Shown: positions 16,330 through 25,407, counted from the first letter of the stretch. The stretch: DNA of 46,752 nucleotides from an uncultured Blautia sp. (GCA_900556555.1 USPF01000009.1:1-46752); one strand, 5' to 3'. Notes: generated from the letters alone by a model not told the origin. Program-made: numbers and translations.

Positions 16330-17076
16330 TTATGATCTAGCCATGCCGTCTACACTAAGAACAACTCCTGTGATGTAGGATGCTTCGTCAGAAGCCAGGA
16401 ATACAAAAGCATTTGCAATATCTTCCGGCTGGCCGAGACGGCGGAGAGGAATCTGATTGATTAGAGGCTCAATGACCTGTTTAGGAACTGATTTCATCAT
16501 ATCTGTTTCTGTGATTCCAGGTGCAACCGCATTGACACGGATTCCTTTTGGTCCAAGTTCTCTTGCAAGAGAAACGGTAAGACCGTTTACTGCAAATTTG
16601 GATACAGGGTAAGCCAGGCCACTTGCCTGTCCGTAAATACTTACCATGGATGAAGTATTGAGGATTACACCGTCACCTCTGGCAATCATGCATTCAGAGG
16701 CTGCTCTGGTGGAGTTAAATACTCCTTTTACATTTAAGTCCATGATACGGTCGAAATCTTCTTCTTTGTATTCCATGAACGGAGTACGTTCAGAAAGACC
16801 GGCATTGTTTACCAGAATATCTACACAGCCGTATTTGGATGTTGCTTCACGGAAAGAAGTTCTTACGGATTCTAAATCAGCCAGATTCGGACTGATTCCT
16901 GCTATTTTTGACTCAGGATGTTTTTCCTGTAATTTTTTTACAGCATTATCAGCGGATTCCTGAGTGCTTGCTGTCAGGATAACAGTAGCCCCTTCTCTTA
17001 AAAATGCATCTGCGGTAGCAAAACCAATTCCACGGCTTCCGCCAGTGATGATAGCAACTTTATTTTTTAATCTCAT
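16330..17076 (-). CDS. Short-chain dehydrogenase, FabG/BaiA-like
   Basis: A 248-residue NAD(P)-dependent oxidoreductase. It shows the cofactor loop TGGSRGIG (11-18), NNAG (90-93), the catalytic set Ser143, Tyr156 and Lys160 (YPVSK), and a C-terminal SVDG. Annotation pipelines would probably say 3-oxoacyl-ACP reductase. Several stretches (ITGGSRGIGFA, the LQEKHP region, KGVFN, LSVDG) recall from memory the BaiA 3-alpha-hydroxysteroid dehydrogenases of bile-acid-converting clostridia. It is a single gene with no fatty-acid genes nearby, which argues against FabG. The ribosome site AGGAGG is excellent. The true substrate is open. Confidence 0.85.
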   Translation of the reverse strand: MRLKNKVAIITGGSRGIGFATADAFLREGATVILTASTQESADNAVKKLQEKHPESKIAGISPNLADLESVRTSFREATSKYGCVDILVNNAGLSERTPFMEYKEEDFDRIMDLNVKGVFNSTRAASECMIARGDGVILNTSSMVSIYGQASGLAYPVSKFAVNGLTVSLARELGPKGIRVNAVAPGITETDMMKSVPKQVIEPLINQIPLRRLGQPEDIANAFVFLASDEASYITGVVLSVDGMARS

Positions 17077-17154
17077 GAGATTACCTCCTGTTTTTGTAAT
17101 TTATATTTAGATATTCATACTTATTATCTGTAACTTTGATTGTAGCATATACAA

Positions 17155-17189
17155 AAAAAGTGACTTTGTCTGTGACAAAATCACTTTTT
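17155..17189. terminator. Long hairpin upstream of the SDR gene
   Basis: AAAAAGTGA and TTTGTC (17155-17170) pair with GACAAA and TCACTTTTT (17174-17189), about 15 pairs with one mismatch and a 3-nt loop. T runs lie on both strands. No present gene needs it here. It follows the stop of a leftward open stretch (17181-about 17350) that may be a gene remnant. The rest of 17190-17430 is A+T-rich with no gene I can support. Confidence 0.55.
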
Positions 17190-17433
17190 GAAATAGTGGT
17201 TAGAATTAATTTTCCATAAGCGGTATATGTTTTCCTCTCTTCTAGTACACCATAAAACAAATGCTAGTTTTTTCTTAAAGTGCTGGAGTTTTGGTGTTTT
17301 GTACGGCAGCATTATAGTATATGTAACGAACAATTTAAAAGGATCAAGTTTTTGAGGTGCAAGTAAAAATAAACAAAAAACATTGATATAAATTATAAAA
17401 AATAACAGAAAATGCAAAGAAAATGAAATTGTA

Positions 17434-17462
17434 TTGACATAAATACATATAAAGATTATAAT
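17434..17462 (+). promoter_or_regulatory. Consensus sigma-A promoter of the arabinoside operon
   Basis: TTGACA (17434-17439), exactly 17 nt, TATAAT (17457-17462): a full consensus match. Expected start is near 17469, just before the palindromic operator. Confidence 0.9.
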
Positions 17463-17474
17463 ACAAACAAAAGA

Positions 17475-17486
17475 GTACACGTGTAC
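17475..17486. promoter_or_regulatory. Palindromic operator, probably for the LacI-type regulator
   Basis: GTACACGTGTAC is a perfect 12-bp palindrome with a central CG, the form LacI-family proteins bind. It lies about 6-17 nt after the predicted transcription start, so binding would block the strong promoter. The lacI gene at 22225 at the operon's end is the likely partner. Confidence 0.7.
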
Positions 17487-17522
17487 GCAATAAAAAATAT
17501 CCATATTGAAAGGAGAAAAGAA

Positions 17523-18809
17523 ATGAAGAAAAAAAGAGTGATAAGTTTGATACTGGCAACAGCTATGTGTTCATCTGCATTATTAGGTGGGTGTGGTGAA
17601 AAAGAATCAGAAGGAAAAGAGAGCATAAATAAAAAAGACCAAAAAATGGAACTAACATTTTGGAATGTATTTACTGGTTCAGATGGAGATGTTCTTCGAA
17701 GTATTGTTGATAATTATAATAAGACAAATACAGATAATATACAGATAAATATGGATATTATGCCGAATGATACTTTGCAGCAAAAGCTTCCAGCAGCAAT
17801 TGCTACAGATACAGCACCAGATTTCGTATTATTTGGTGTAGAAAATATTGCTCCTTATGTAGCCAATGATTCTTTAGAAGATATCAGTGATTTTTGGGAA
17901 GTCAGCGGAGTGGAAAAAGATAATTTTCTGGAAAATGTAGTAGATTTATCTTATGTAGATGGAAAAATGTATGGTGCACCAATGCAGTACAATGTATCTT
18001 ATTTGTATTGGAATAAAGATATTTTTGAAGCCTCAGGTCTTGACCCAGATACACCGCCGGCAACATTGGAGGAACTGGCAGAATTTGCTGAAAAATGTAC
18101 AGATACATCTAAAAATCAGTATGGTTTGGCACTTCCAGTACAGGCAACATACATGCAGTTTTTGTGGGCTAATGGGGGAGATGTAGATAACCCGGAAACA
18201 GGAGAGAATTTGCTGGACTCAAATGAAAATCTTCAAACGCTTGAATGGCTTCAGGATTTATCTGTGAATAAAAAAGTTTCTCCTGTAAATGCGACTGGTT
18301 CAGATTGTGACGCTATGCTTCAGGCAGGACAGGTTGCTATGTATTTTAGCGGTCCGTGGCAGATTAATGGACTTAGAGAGCAGGGGATTAATTTTGGTAT
18401 AGCTCCTTGCCCAGCAGGAACAGCAGGAGCCTTTTCACCAGCAGGTGGTTGCAGTTATGTCATACCTAAAGGTATAAGTGAAGAGAAAAAGCAGGCTGTT
18501 TATAAATTTATGGAATATTGGCTTAGTGATGACATTCTAAAAGAATGGTCTCAGAAAAATGGCTTTCCAGTATGGTCAAAATCTTTAATGGAAGATGCAG
18601 AAATTAAAAATGATGAGGTTCTCAATTCTATTTCAAAAGCTACAGAGATTGGACGTTCTTATAATTTGGGATATGCTCTTGCAAGTCAGATTGACAATGA
18701 TGTGATGTTCCCTATGTTTGAAGAAGTTCTTACAGGTGCTGCTAAACCAGAAGCTGCTTTGGAAAAAGCGTCGGGAGCTTTGGAATCTATTTTATCAGAC
18801 GCAAAATAA
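17523..18809 (+). CDS. Sugar ABC transporter substrate-binding lipoprotein
   Basis: A 428-residue extracellular lipoprotein of solute-binding family 1. The signal peptide ends in lipobox LLGGC with Cys24. The mature protein starts with an acidic linker and shows family patterns such as LTFWNVFTGSDGD, YWNKDIFEASGLDP, GQVAMYFSGPWQ and KFMEYWLS. It would capture a sugar for the two permeases that follow. GH51 in the same operon points to arabinose-containing oligosaccharides. ATG 17523 has AAAGGAG upstream; the longer frame from 17481 runs through the operator. No ATPase gene is in the operon. Confidence 0.93.
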   Translation: MKKKRVISLILATAMCSSALLGGCGEKESEGKESINKKDQKMELTFWNVFTGSDGDVLRSIVDNYNKTNTDNIQINMDIMPNDTLQQKLPAAIATDTAPDFVLFGVENIAPYVANDSLEDISDFWEVSGVEKDNFLENVVDLSYVDGKMYGAPMQYNVSYLYWNKDIFEASGLDPDTPPATLEELAEFAEKCTDTSKNQYGLALPVQATYMQFLWANGGDVDNPETGENLLDSNENLQTLEWLQDLSVNKKVSPVNATGSDCDAMLQAGQVAMYFSGPWQINGLREQGINFGIAPCPAGTAGAFSPAGGCSYVIPKGISEEKKQAVYKFMEYWLSDDILKEWSQKNGFPVWSKSLMEDAEIKNDEVLNSISKATEIGRSYNLGYALASQIDNDVMFPMFEEVLTGAAKPEAALEKASGALESILSDAK

Positions 18810-18835
18810 AAGATATATATTTAACAAACAATAAA

Positions 18836-18863
18836 TTAGGGCTGTTCAGAGTAACAGCCCTAA
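18836..18863 (+). other. Intercistronic hairpin after the binding-protein gene
   Basis: TTAGGGCTGTT (18836-18846) pairs perfectly with AACAGCCCTAA (18853-18863), with no T run after it. The next ribosome site follows at once. It probably protects the upstream mRNA so that more binding protein than permease is made. Confidence 0.7.
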
Positions 18864-18878
18864 TTAGGAGGGGATTCT

Positions 18879-19781
18879 ATGAATAAGAGAAAAAAATTTC
18901 AACCCCATAATCAAAAGACAGCATATGCTTTTATTATGCCATCTATGATTATACTAACGATTTTTGTTTTTATACCATTAATTTCATCTTTCATTATCAG
19001 TCTGTTGAATATGAATATTTTTATGAAGGATATTTCCTTTGCAGGTTTAGATAATTTTAAAAGATTATTTGCAGATGAAAGAGTTTTTAATGCAACATCT
19101 AATACAATTATTTTTAGTTTGTTTCAGGTGCCGCTTCAGATAGGAATAGCATTGCTTTTGTCCATGTGTCTGGCAAAAAACAGTAAATATACGAAAATAC
19201 TTCGGTCTGTATATTATCTTCCTTTTGTATGTTCTATGACTGCGATTAGTATTGTATGGTCGATGCTGTTAGATCCTAATCTTGGAATTATACCGTATTG
19301 GCTGAAAAATCTTGGGCTTGAAAGCGTTGCATTTTTAAAGGATCCGAATCTTGCAATGCCAACAGTTATCGTTATTACTGCTTGGAAAGGTTTTGGATAT
19401 ACATTAACTTTGATTATGGCGGCTATGCTCAATATTTCTCCGTCTTTATACGAAGCTGCTGATATGGATGGAGCAAATACTTGGAAAAAGTTTAAAAGCA
19501 TTACAATTCCTGGAATATTCCCAACCATTAGTTTTTGCATTGTTACAACAACTATAGGTTCTCTTCAAGTGTTCGATCAGACGTACGTAATGACACAAGG
19601 AGGACCTTTGTATAAAACGGAAACACTGGTTCAATACATATATGATAGAGGGTTTCAGACAGCTCCATACGATTTGGGCTATGCGTCTGCAATTTCAGTA
19701 TATTTATTTGTAATTATTGCTATTGTAACCTTTGTGCTGAAAAAAATTGTGTTAAACAGGGGGGATGAGGCAGATGTGTAA
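18879..19781 (+). CDS. Sugar ABC transporter permease (MalF/UgpA type)
   Basis: A 300-residue membrane protein with six predicted helices. The EAA loop that contacts the ATPase begins at Glu192 (EAADMDGANTWKKF). The N-terminus (KTAYAFIMPSMIILTIFVFIPL) is typical of this family. It pairs with the following permease to form the channel. AGGAGG lies 7 nt before the ATG. Its end overlaps the next gene by 8 bp. Confidence 0.93.
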   Translation: MNKRKKFQPHNQKTAYAFIMPSMIILTIFVFIPLISSFIISLLNMNIFMKDISFAGLDNFKRLFADERVFNATSNTIIFSLFQVPLQIGIALLLSMCLAKNSKYTKILRSVYYLPFVCSMTAISIVWSMLLDPNLGIIPYWLKNLGLESVAFLKDPNLAMPTVIVITAWKGFGYTLTLIMAAMLNISPSLYEAADMDGANTWKKFKSITIPGIFPTISFCIVTTTIGSLQVFDQTYVMTQGGPLYKTETLVQYIYDRGFQTAPYDLGYASAISVYLFVIIAIVTFVLKKIVLNRGDEADV

Positions 19782-20601
19782 AAAAATTACAGTAACGCAA
19801 ACAGTCAGAGTTGTGGCAACGATGTTGGTAGCAATAACGGTTGTGATACCAATTTTATGGTTGGTAGTCTCTGCCTTTAAAACAGATTCAGGGGTTATTT
19901 CATATCCGCCTAGATTTTTTCCAGAAGAGTGGACGTTAGACCAGTTTAAATATGTAACCGATAGCATTCCAATCTTTCGTATGTTGGGAAATACCTTGAT
20001 TTTTGCAGGAAGTACTACAATTATAAGTATTTTGTTTGATTCTATGGCAGGTTATGCTTTTGCAAGAATGAATTTTAAAGGGAAGAAAGTTATTTTTTCT
20101 ATTATATTATTGACAATGATGATTCCTTTTCAGATTATTATGACACCCCTTTATATCGAAGAATATAAGATGAATTTATTGGATAATTTTCTAGGGTTGA
20201 TTTTTCCAAGAGCAACAAGTGCTTATGGAATATATATGATGACTTCATTTTTCCAGGGATTACCGAAATCTATTGAAGAGTCAGGGAGAATGGATGGAAT
20301 GGGAGAATTTAGAATTTATTGGTCGCTTATGCTTCCTTTGTGTAAACCAGCTGTGTTGAGTTTGGCAATTTTTCATTTTATGAATAACTGGAATGATTTG
20401 CTTTATCCGTTAATGCTTACAAGTTCTGCTGATATGCGGACATTATCTGCGGGATTGGCAGTTCTGGTAGGCAATAAAGTTATAAAATACGGACCGACTT
20501 TAGCAGCAACGCTTATTGCTGTTTTGCCTCTTCTGGTGCTTTATATCTTTTTACAAAAATATTTTGTAGAAGGAATTGCAGTAGGGGGAGAAAAAGAGTA
20601 A
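19774..20601 (+). CDS. Sugar ABC transporter permease (MalG/UgpE type)
   Basis: A 275-residue membrane protein with six predicted helices and an EAA-type loop beginning at Glu169 (ESGRMDGMGEFRIYW). It is the second half of the channel with the preceding permease. Two starts are possible: ATG 19765 touches the GGGGGG ribosome site, while ATG 19774 has it at a normal distance and is chosen. The gene overlaps the previous stop, so translation is coupled. No ATPase follows; a shared MsmK-type ATPase elsewhere is likely. Confidence 0.92.
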   Translation: MCKKITVTQTVRVVATMLVAITVVIPILWLVVSAFKTDSGVISYPPRFFPEEWTLDQFKYVTDSIPIFRMLGNTLIFAGSTTIISILFDSMAGYAFARMNFKGKKVIFSIILLTMMIPFQIIMTPLYIEEYKMNLLDNFLGLIFPRATSAYGIYMMTSFFQGLPKSIEESGRMDGMGEFRIYWSLMLPLCKPAVLSLAIFHFMNNWNDLLYPLMLTSSADMRTLSAGLAVLVGNKVIKYGPTLAATLIAVLPLLVLYIFLQKYFVEGIAVGGEKE

Positions 20602-20628
20602 GAATGAAAAAAGGGAAAGGTAACAGCT

Positions 20629-22140
20629 ATGAAAGCAAAAAGAATTATTAATAAAGATTTTAAGAATGGTATTATTGATAAAAGAATATACTCTTCTTTT
20701 GTGGAACATATGGGGCGTGTTATATATGGGGGAATATATGAACCGAAGCACCCTCTGGCAGATGAAGATGGATTTAGAAAAGATGTGTTGGAACTGGTTG
20801 AAAAAATGGGAGTGACAGCGGTTAGATATCCAGGTGGGAATTTTGTCTCATTTTATGATTGGAGAGATGGGATTGGTCCAAAGCAGGAAAGACCTAGAAG
20901 ATTAGAATTGGCATGGCGTTCCATTGAAACTAATGAAATTGGAACTAATGAATTTATGGTATGGGCTCAAAAAGCAGGTATTGAACCAATATGGGCAGTA
21001 AATTTAGGAACAAAAGGAATTGAAAATGCTGTTTCTCTTTTAGAATATTGTAACATAGATGCAGGAAGTTTTTACAGTGATTTGAGAAGACAGCATGGAG
21101 TAGAGAAACCATATAAAATAAAGACATGGTGTCTTGGAAATGAAATGGATGGAGAATGGCAGATTGGTCATAAGACAGCACATGAATACGGAAGACTTGC
21201 ACAGGAAACTGCAAAAGCAATGAAATTAGTGGATCCGGATATTAAACTGGTATCTTGTGGAAGCTCTAAGTCAGACATGGAAACATATCCAGACTGGGAG
21301 GCAATAACTCTTTCTTATACATATGATTATGTAGACTATATTTCATTACATCAGTATTATGGTGGACAGGAAAAGGGAACTCCAGAGTTTCTTGCACAAG
21401 CTCTTGACATGGAAAACTATATTAAAAGTGTTATAGCCACATGTGATTATGTAAAAGCAAAAAAACGTTCCGCTAAACAGATGAATATTAGCTTTGATGA
21501 ATGGGGAGTATGGGAAATACCAGATAAAGAGGTTGTTTCTCAGGTAGATGAAAGACCATGGCAGGAAGCTCCTCATTTGAGTGAGCAGATTTATACAATG
21601 GAAGATGCTTTGCTGTTTGCAAGTATGATGATGAATTTTCTTCGATATTCCGATAGAATAAAAATTGCGTGTCAGTCACTTTTGACCAACATTAGTGCTG
21701 CAATTATGACAGAAGAACAGGGAGAAGCCTGGGTTCAGCCTATTTATTATCCGTTTGCACATATGTCTGCGTATGGAAGAGGTGTAGTTTTAGAAGAACA
21801 GGCAGAGGATGATTGTTACCAATGTGAGACATTTAAAGAAGTTCCTTATTTGGACAGTGTGGCAGTATATAATGAACAGGAAAAGGAAGTAGCCTATTTT
21901 CTGGTTAATAGAAGTGAAGACGAGCTAGAATTTTTGGCTGAAATTCAACAGTTTAAAATAGCTGGTATAAAAGAGCATTTGGTAATGTATCATGAAAACA
22001 AAAAGGCTACAAATAAAGAAGATCATAATGCAGTAAAACCAATTAGAGTTAATGATGTATTCGTGCAAGACAAGGAGATAAGTTGTAAGTTAAGACCGTT
22101 GTCATGGAATGTAATTAGAATAGACATATCAGAGAAATAG
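20629..22140 (+). CDS. abfA: GH51 alpha-L-arabinofuranosidase
   Basis: A 503-residue intracellular glycosidase that releases terminal arabinofuranose from short oligosaccharides. Family GH51 is clear from VRYPGGNFVS, the acid/base GNE (Glu172) and the nucleophile FDEW (Glu291), whose positions match characterised enzymes of about 500 residues. There is no signal peptide, so it acts on sugars imported by the adjacent ABC system. The gene starts 27 nt after the permease stop and is the last structural gene before lacI. Confidence 0.94.
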   Translation: MKAKRIINKDFKNGIIDKRIYSSFVEHMGRVIYGGIYEPKHPLADEDGFRKDVLELVEKMGVTAVRYPGGNFVSFYDWRDGIGPKQERPRRLELAWRSIETNEIGTNEFMVWAQKAGIEPIWAVNLGTKGIENAVSLLEYCNIDAGSFYSDLRRQHGVEKPYKIKTWCLGNEMDGEWQIGHKTAHEYGRLAQETAKAMKLVDPDIKLVSCGSSKSDMETYPDWEAITLSYTYDYVDYISLHQYYGGQEKGTPEFLAQALDMENYIKSVIATCDYVKAKKRSAKQMNISFDEWGVWEIPDKEVVSQVDERPWQEAPHLSEQIYTMEDALLFASMMMNFLRYSDRIKIACQSLLTNISAAIMTEEQGEAWVQPIYYPFAHMSAYGRGVVLEEQAEDDCYQCETFKEVPYLDSVAVYNEQEKEVAYFLVNRSEDELEFLAEIQQFKIAGIKEHLVMYHENKKATNKEDHNAVKPIRVNDVFVQDKEISCKLRPLSWNVIRIDISEK

Positions 22141-22151
22141 TTTTTGAATGG

Positions 22152-22180
22152 TTGTTTGCATAAAAAAAATATGGTAAAAT
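22152..22180 (+). promoter_or_regulatory. Promoter of the lacI-type gene
   Basis: TTGTTT (22152-22157), 17 nt, TAAAAT (22175-22180) with an extended TG at 22172-22173. This would let the regulator be made without the operon promoter. I see no copy of the operon operator here. Confidence 0.55.
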
Positions 22181-22224
22181 TTTCCTGATAATATATGCTA
22201 AATTTTTTAGGAGATATAAGAAAC

Positions 22225-23211
22225 ATGGGTATTACGACTAAGGATTTAGCCGCTCTATGTAATGTGTCAAGAACAACAGTGCATCGGGCTTTACATGGAA
22301 CGGGAAGAATCAATCCGGAAACAAAAAAAAAGATATTGGAAATGGCTGAAAAATATGAATATCGCCCAGACGTATTGGCACGTGGTCTGGTAAAGGGACA
22401 AACATTCCAAATAGGCGTGGTAATTATGGATGTGGATAATCGGTATTTTTCCCAAATGTTAAGCGAAATCGAAATATCTGCAAAGAGAAAGGGATATTTT
22501 GTTAATATCACTATGCATGAGCAAAATCCAGAACAAGAAAAAGAGCAATTGTTAAGGCTTGCAGATTATCATGTAGACGGAATTATTCTCTCCTCCATTA
22601 ATAAAGGAGAAGAATATAAAGAATTTTTAACAGGATTGAAGATTCCTATAGTAACTATTGATAATAAAATTGCAAATGGAATTCCCTTTGTAGGAAGCGA
22701 TGGATATCGTGCGGTGCAAGAAGCTATGAGAGAAATTATGGCATTAGGCTATGAAAGAATCATTTTTGTTTGTCCTCCACTGGAAGATAGCGAATCAACG
22801 AATACCTATGTTCATCAAGAACGCCTTTCGGCATATCATGATACTATGGTGTCTAAAGGGAGACAACCTATTGTTTTGCCAGACTGGAACTATAAAGAAA
22901 ATGCGAGAAAATATTTAGGTGAATCAGATAAAAAGACTGCATTTTTTTGTACAGGAGATATGATTGCTTTAGATTTAGTGGAATACCTTAGAAGATGTGG
23001 AATACAGCCTATAAAGGATTATGGAATTATGGGATTTGATAATATTGATTTTCTTAAGTATATTTCACCAAGACTCACAACAATTGATAACTCAGTACAG
23101 GCAGTGGCTAGTGCAGCAGTTGAGATGCTTTTTCAGTTAATGAACAAGGAAAAAGATATATGTACTGAAAAAGTTATGCCATGTACAATGGTAGAAGGAG
23201 AAACACTGTAA
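22225..23211 (+). CDS. LacI-family transcriptional regulator
   Basis: A 328-residue repressor. The helix-turn-helix and hinge are TTKDLAALCNVSRTTVHRAL (4-23) and PETKKKILEMAEKY. The periplasmic-binding-like sensor runs from about 60 to 328 (IGVVIMDVDNRYFSQML, GIMGFDNIDFLKYISPRLTTID). It probably senses arabinose or an arabino-oligosaccharide and represses through the palindrome at 17475-17486. The frame opens at 22195, but AGGAG placed 10 nt upstream favours ATG 22225. LacI proteins usually start within a few residues of the helix-turn-helix, as here. Confidence 0.92.
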   Translation: MGITTKDLAALCNVSRTTVHRALHGTGRINPETKKKILEMAEKYEYRPDVLARGLVKGQTFQIGVVIMDVDNRYFSQMLSEIEISAKRKGYFVNITMHEQNPEQEKEQLLRLADYHVDGIILSSINKGEEYKEFLTGLKIPIVTIDNKIANGIPFVGSDGYRAVQEAMREIMALGYERIIFVCPPLEDSESTNTYVHQERLSAYHDTMVSKGRQPIVLPDWNYKENARKYLGESDKKTAFFCTGDMIALDLVEYLRRCGIQPIKDYGIMGFDNIDFLKYISPRLTTIDNSVQAVASAAVEMLFQLMNKEKDICTEKVMPCTMVEGETL

Positions 23212-23276
23212 GATTTATTTTAATAAAGAAGGATAAATAGATAATGTCGTCTATGTTCTAAATCTTCAAATAATAG

Positions 23277-23330
23277 TCTCCCTTAGAACCAAGTGTTTTG
23301 AACACACAGTGGATGTCTAAGGGAGATTTT
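23277..23330. terminator. Terminator between lacI and nagA
   Basis: TCTCCCTTAGA (23277-23287) pairs with TCTAAGGGAGA (23316-23326). TTTT follows, and the loop contains a second GTGTT/AACAC hairpin. It separates two convergent genes. Confidence 0.8.
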
Positions 23331-23341
23331 GCTTTATGATT

Positions 23342-24445
23342 TTAAATTACCTGTTTAAGATTATATTCTTCATCTACCAGCAGCACATCTGCAAATTTTC
23401 CAGGTGTTAAGGAGCCGACTTTATCATAAACGCCAATACTCTTTGCCGGGTTTCTGGTTGCTGCAAAAATCGCGGTGGCTTCCGGGATACCGAATTCCAT
23501 AGCTTTTTTCATACAGTCATACAGATTGGTGGCAGAACCGGCAATCGTACCGTCAGAAAGAGCGGCAAAGCGGTCTTTCATGGTTACTTCCTGTCCGCCA
23601 AGTTCATATTTTCCGTTTGGCATACCAGTGGCCATCATGGAATCGCTGATGAGTACGACTCTTTCATCCCCAAACATTTTGAAGGTTGTGCGGATGGTGC
23701 TTGGGTGAATGTGGAAACCATCACAAATCAGTTCTACCATACAATCTTCACTGTCACAGGCTGCACCGATTACGCCTGGGTCTCTGTGTGCGAATGGAGG
23801 CATTGCGTTGTAAAGATGAGTAACATGTTTAACGCCCATATCCATGGCTTTTTTTGCACAGTCGTAGTTTGCTGTGGTGTGTCCGATAGAAATGACAACC
23901 TCATCTTTTACTTCCTGAATAAATTCGTAAGCACGTTCAACATTTGGAGCCAGTGTCACCAGTTTGATCTGGTTTCCGGAGGCTTCATTGCATTTGCGGA
24001 AGAAGGATGCTTCCGGCACGCTGATATGTTCTGCGGCCTGGGCACCTTTTTTCTTAATATCAATCAATGGGCCTTCCATATTTACACCGATGATACGTGC
24101 CTGTGAAGGATCGTCAGGAACCATAGTAGCTGTTGCAAAGATATCCATGAGTTTATCTTTGGCAAGGGTCATAGAAGTCGGGCAGTAGGAAGTGATGCCG
24201 TGTTCTTTTTCGTATTTTAAGATTACTTTTAATCCTTCCGGGTCTGCATCACAGAAATCATGACCGTAAGCACCGTGGCTGTGAACGTCTACAAGTCCTG
24301 GCAACACTTTTAAGCCCTGAGCATCTACTTCTGTTTTGTCAGAAACATCTTCTTCGGAAGCAACAAATTTTCCGTTTTCAATATAGAGGTCTTTTTTTAC
24401 GAATGTTCCGTCTTCCTGGAATACCAGTCCGTTTTTAATAATCAT
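23342..24445 (-). CDS. nagA: N-acetylglucosamine-6-phosphate deacetylase
   Basis: A 367-residue cytoplasmic amidohydrolase that removes acetate from GlcNAc-6-phosphate, leading to glucosamine-6-phosphate. Visible active-site elements are HSHG (55-58), Glu124 in EGP, His189 (IGHTTAN), His210 (THLYNAMPPFAHR) and the catalytic Asp268 (LISDSM). ATG 24451 is also in frame, but it lies almost on the ribosome site; ATG 24445 is better placed. nagB is not adjacent. Its own promoter and a terminator upstream separate it from kduD. Confidence 0.94.
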   Translation of the reverse strand: MIIKNGLVFQEDGTFVKKDLYIENGKFVASEEDVSDKTEVDAQGLKVLPGLVDVHSHGAYGHDFCDADPEGLKVILKYEKEHGITSYCPTSMTLAKDKLMDIFATATMVPDDPSQARIIGVNMEGPLIDIKKKGAQAAEHISVPEASFFRKCNEASGNQIKLVTLAPNVERAYEFIQEVKDEVVISIGHTTANYDCAKKAMDMGVKHVTHLYNAMPPFAHRDPGVIGAACDSEDCMVELICDGFHIHPSTIRTTFKMFGDERVVLISDSMMATGMPNGKYELGGQEVTMKDRFAALSDGTIAGSATNLYDCMKKAMEFGIPEATAIFAATRNPAKSIGVYDKVGSLTPGKFADVLLVDEEYNLKQVI

Positions 24446-24487
24446 AATCATTCTCCTTGTGTGTAAGATGATAAAATACCTGTTTCT

Positions 24488-24516
24488 ATTATAATTCTAT
24501 AGAGAGATTAATTCAA
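24488..24516 (-). promoter_or_regulatory. nagA promoter
   Basis: On the minus strand: TTGAAT (plus 24511-24516), 17 nt, TATAAT (plus 24488-24493), giving a leader of about 35 nt. Confidence 0.65.
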
Positions 24517-24540
24517 TCAAATTTCATATAGGAAAACAAG

Positions 24541-24577
24541 AACCGTTTCATCGTTAAGCTGATACAATGAAACGGTT
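24541..24577 (-). terminator. Terminator of the kduI-kduD operon
   Basis: AACCGTTTCAT (24541-24551) pairs with ATGAAACGGTT (24567-24577). On the minus strand it is followed by CTTGTTTTCC, a moderate T tract. Confidence 0.65.
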
Positions 24578-24606
24578 CCCTGTTATTGAAAATTTAAACT
24601 ATTTTA

Positions 24607-25407
24607 TCACGGCTGTTTTCCGATGTATGCAAGGATTCCACCGTCTACGTACAGAATGTGTCCGTTTACGAAGTTAGAAGCATCGGATGCCAGGAATACA
24701 GCAGGTCCCATAAGGTCTTCTGGATCTCCCCAGCGGGCAGCAGGAGTTTTTCCGATGATGAATTTATCAAATGGATGTCTGGATCCATCTTCCTGAAGCT
24801 CACGGAGAGGAGCTGTCTGAGGAGTTGCGATATAGCCAGGTCCAATACCATTACACTGAATATTAAATTCACCATATTCAGAAGCAATGTTCTTGGTGAG
24901 CATTTTCAGACCACCCTTTGCAGCTGCATAAGCAGATACAGTTTCACGGCCAAGTTCACTCATCATTGAGCAGATGTTAATGATTTTTCCGTGACCTTTT
25001 TTGATCATGCCAGGAATAACAGCTTTTGATACAATGAAAGGTGCATTTAAGTCAATGTCTACAACCTGACGGAAATCAGCAGCACTCATCTCTGTCATAG
25101 GGATTCTCTTAATGATTCCGGCATTGTTTACCAGAATATCAATGACACCAAGTTCTTTTTCGATATCAGCTACCATGCTCTGTACCTGATCTTCACAGGT
25201 AACATCACAGATATAACCTTTTGCATCGATTCCTTTTTCAGCATAAGCTGCTAAGGCTTTGTCAAGATGTTCCTGGCCGCGGCAGTTAAATGCAATTTTA
25301 GCACCTGCTTTTGCCAGAGCTTCTGCCATAGCAAAACCGATTCCGTAAGCAGCACCTGTTACCAGAGCTACTTTTCCTTCTAATGAAAAGCTCTTCATAA
25401 TATCCAT
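24607..25407 (-). CDS. kduD: 2-dehydro-3-deoxy-D-gluconate 5-dehydrogenase (KduD-like SDR)
   Basis: A 266-residue NAD-dependent short-chain dehydrogenase. It has TGAAYGIG (17-24), NNAG (94-97) and the catalytic Ser147, Tyr160, Lys164. In the uronate route it reduces 2,5-diketo-3-deoxygluconate to 2-keto-3-deoxygluconate. The gluconate 5-dehydrogenase family looks alike; placement directly after kduI settles the choice. The start has GGAGG at 8 nt. Two nearby SDRs (this and 16330-17076) share folds but are not recent duplicates. Confidence 0.9.
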   Translation of the reverse strand: MDIMKSFSLEGKVALVTGAAYGIGFAMAEALAKAGAKIAFNCRGQEHLDKALAAYAEKGIDAKGYICDVTCEDQVQSMVADIEKELGVIDILVNNAGIIKRIPMTEMSAADFRQVVDIDLNAPFIVSKAVIPGMIKKGHGKIINICSMMSELGRETVSAYAAAKGGLKMLTKNIASEYGEFNIQCNGIGPGYIATPQTAPLRELQEDGSRHPFDKFIIGKTPAARWGDPEDLMGPAVFLASDASNFVNGHILYVDGGILAYIGKQP

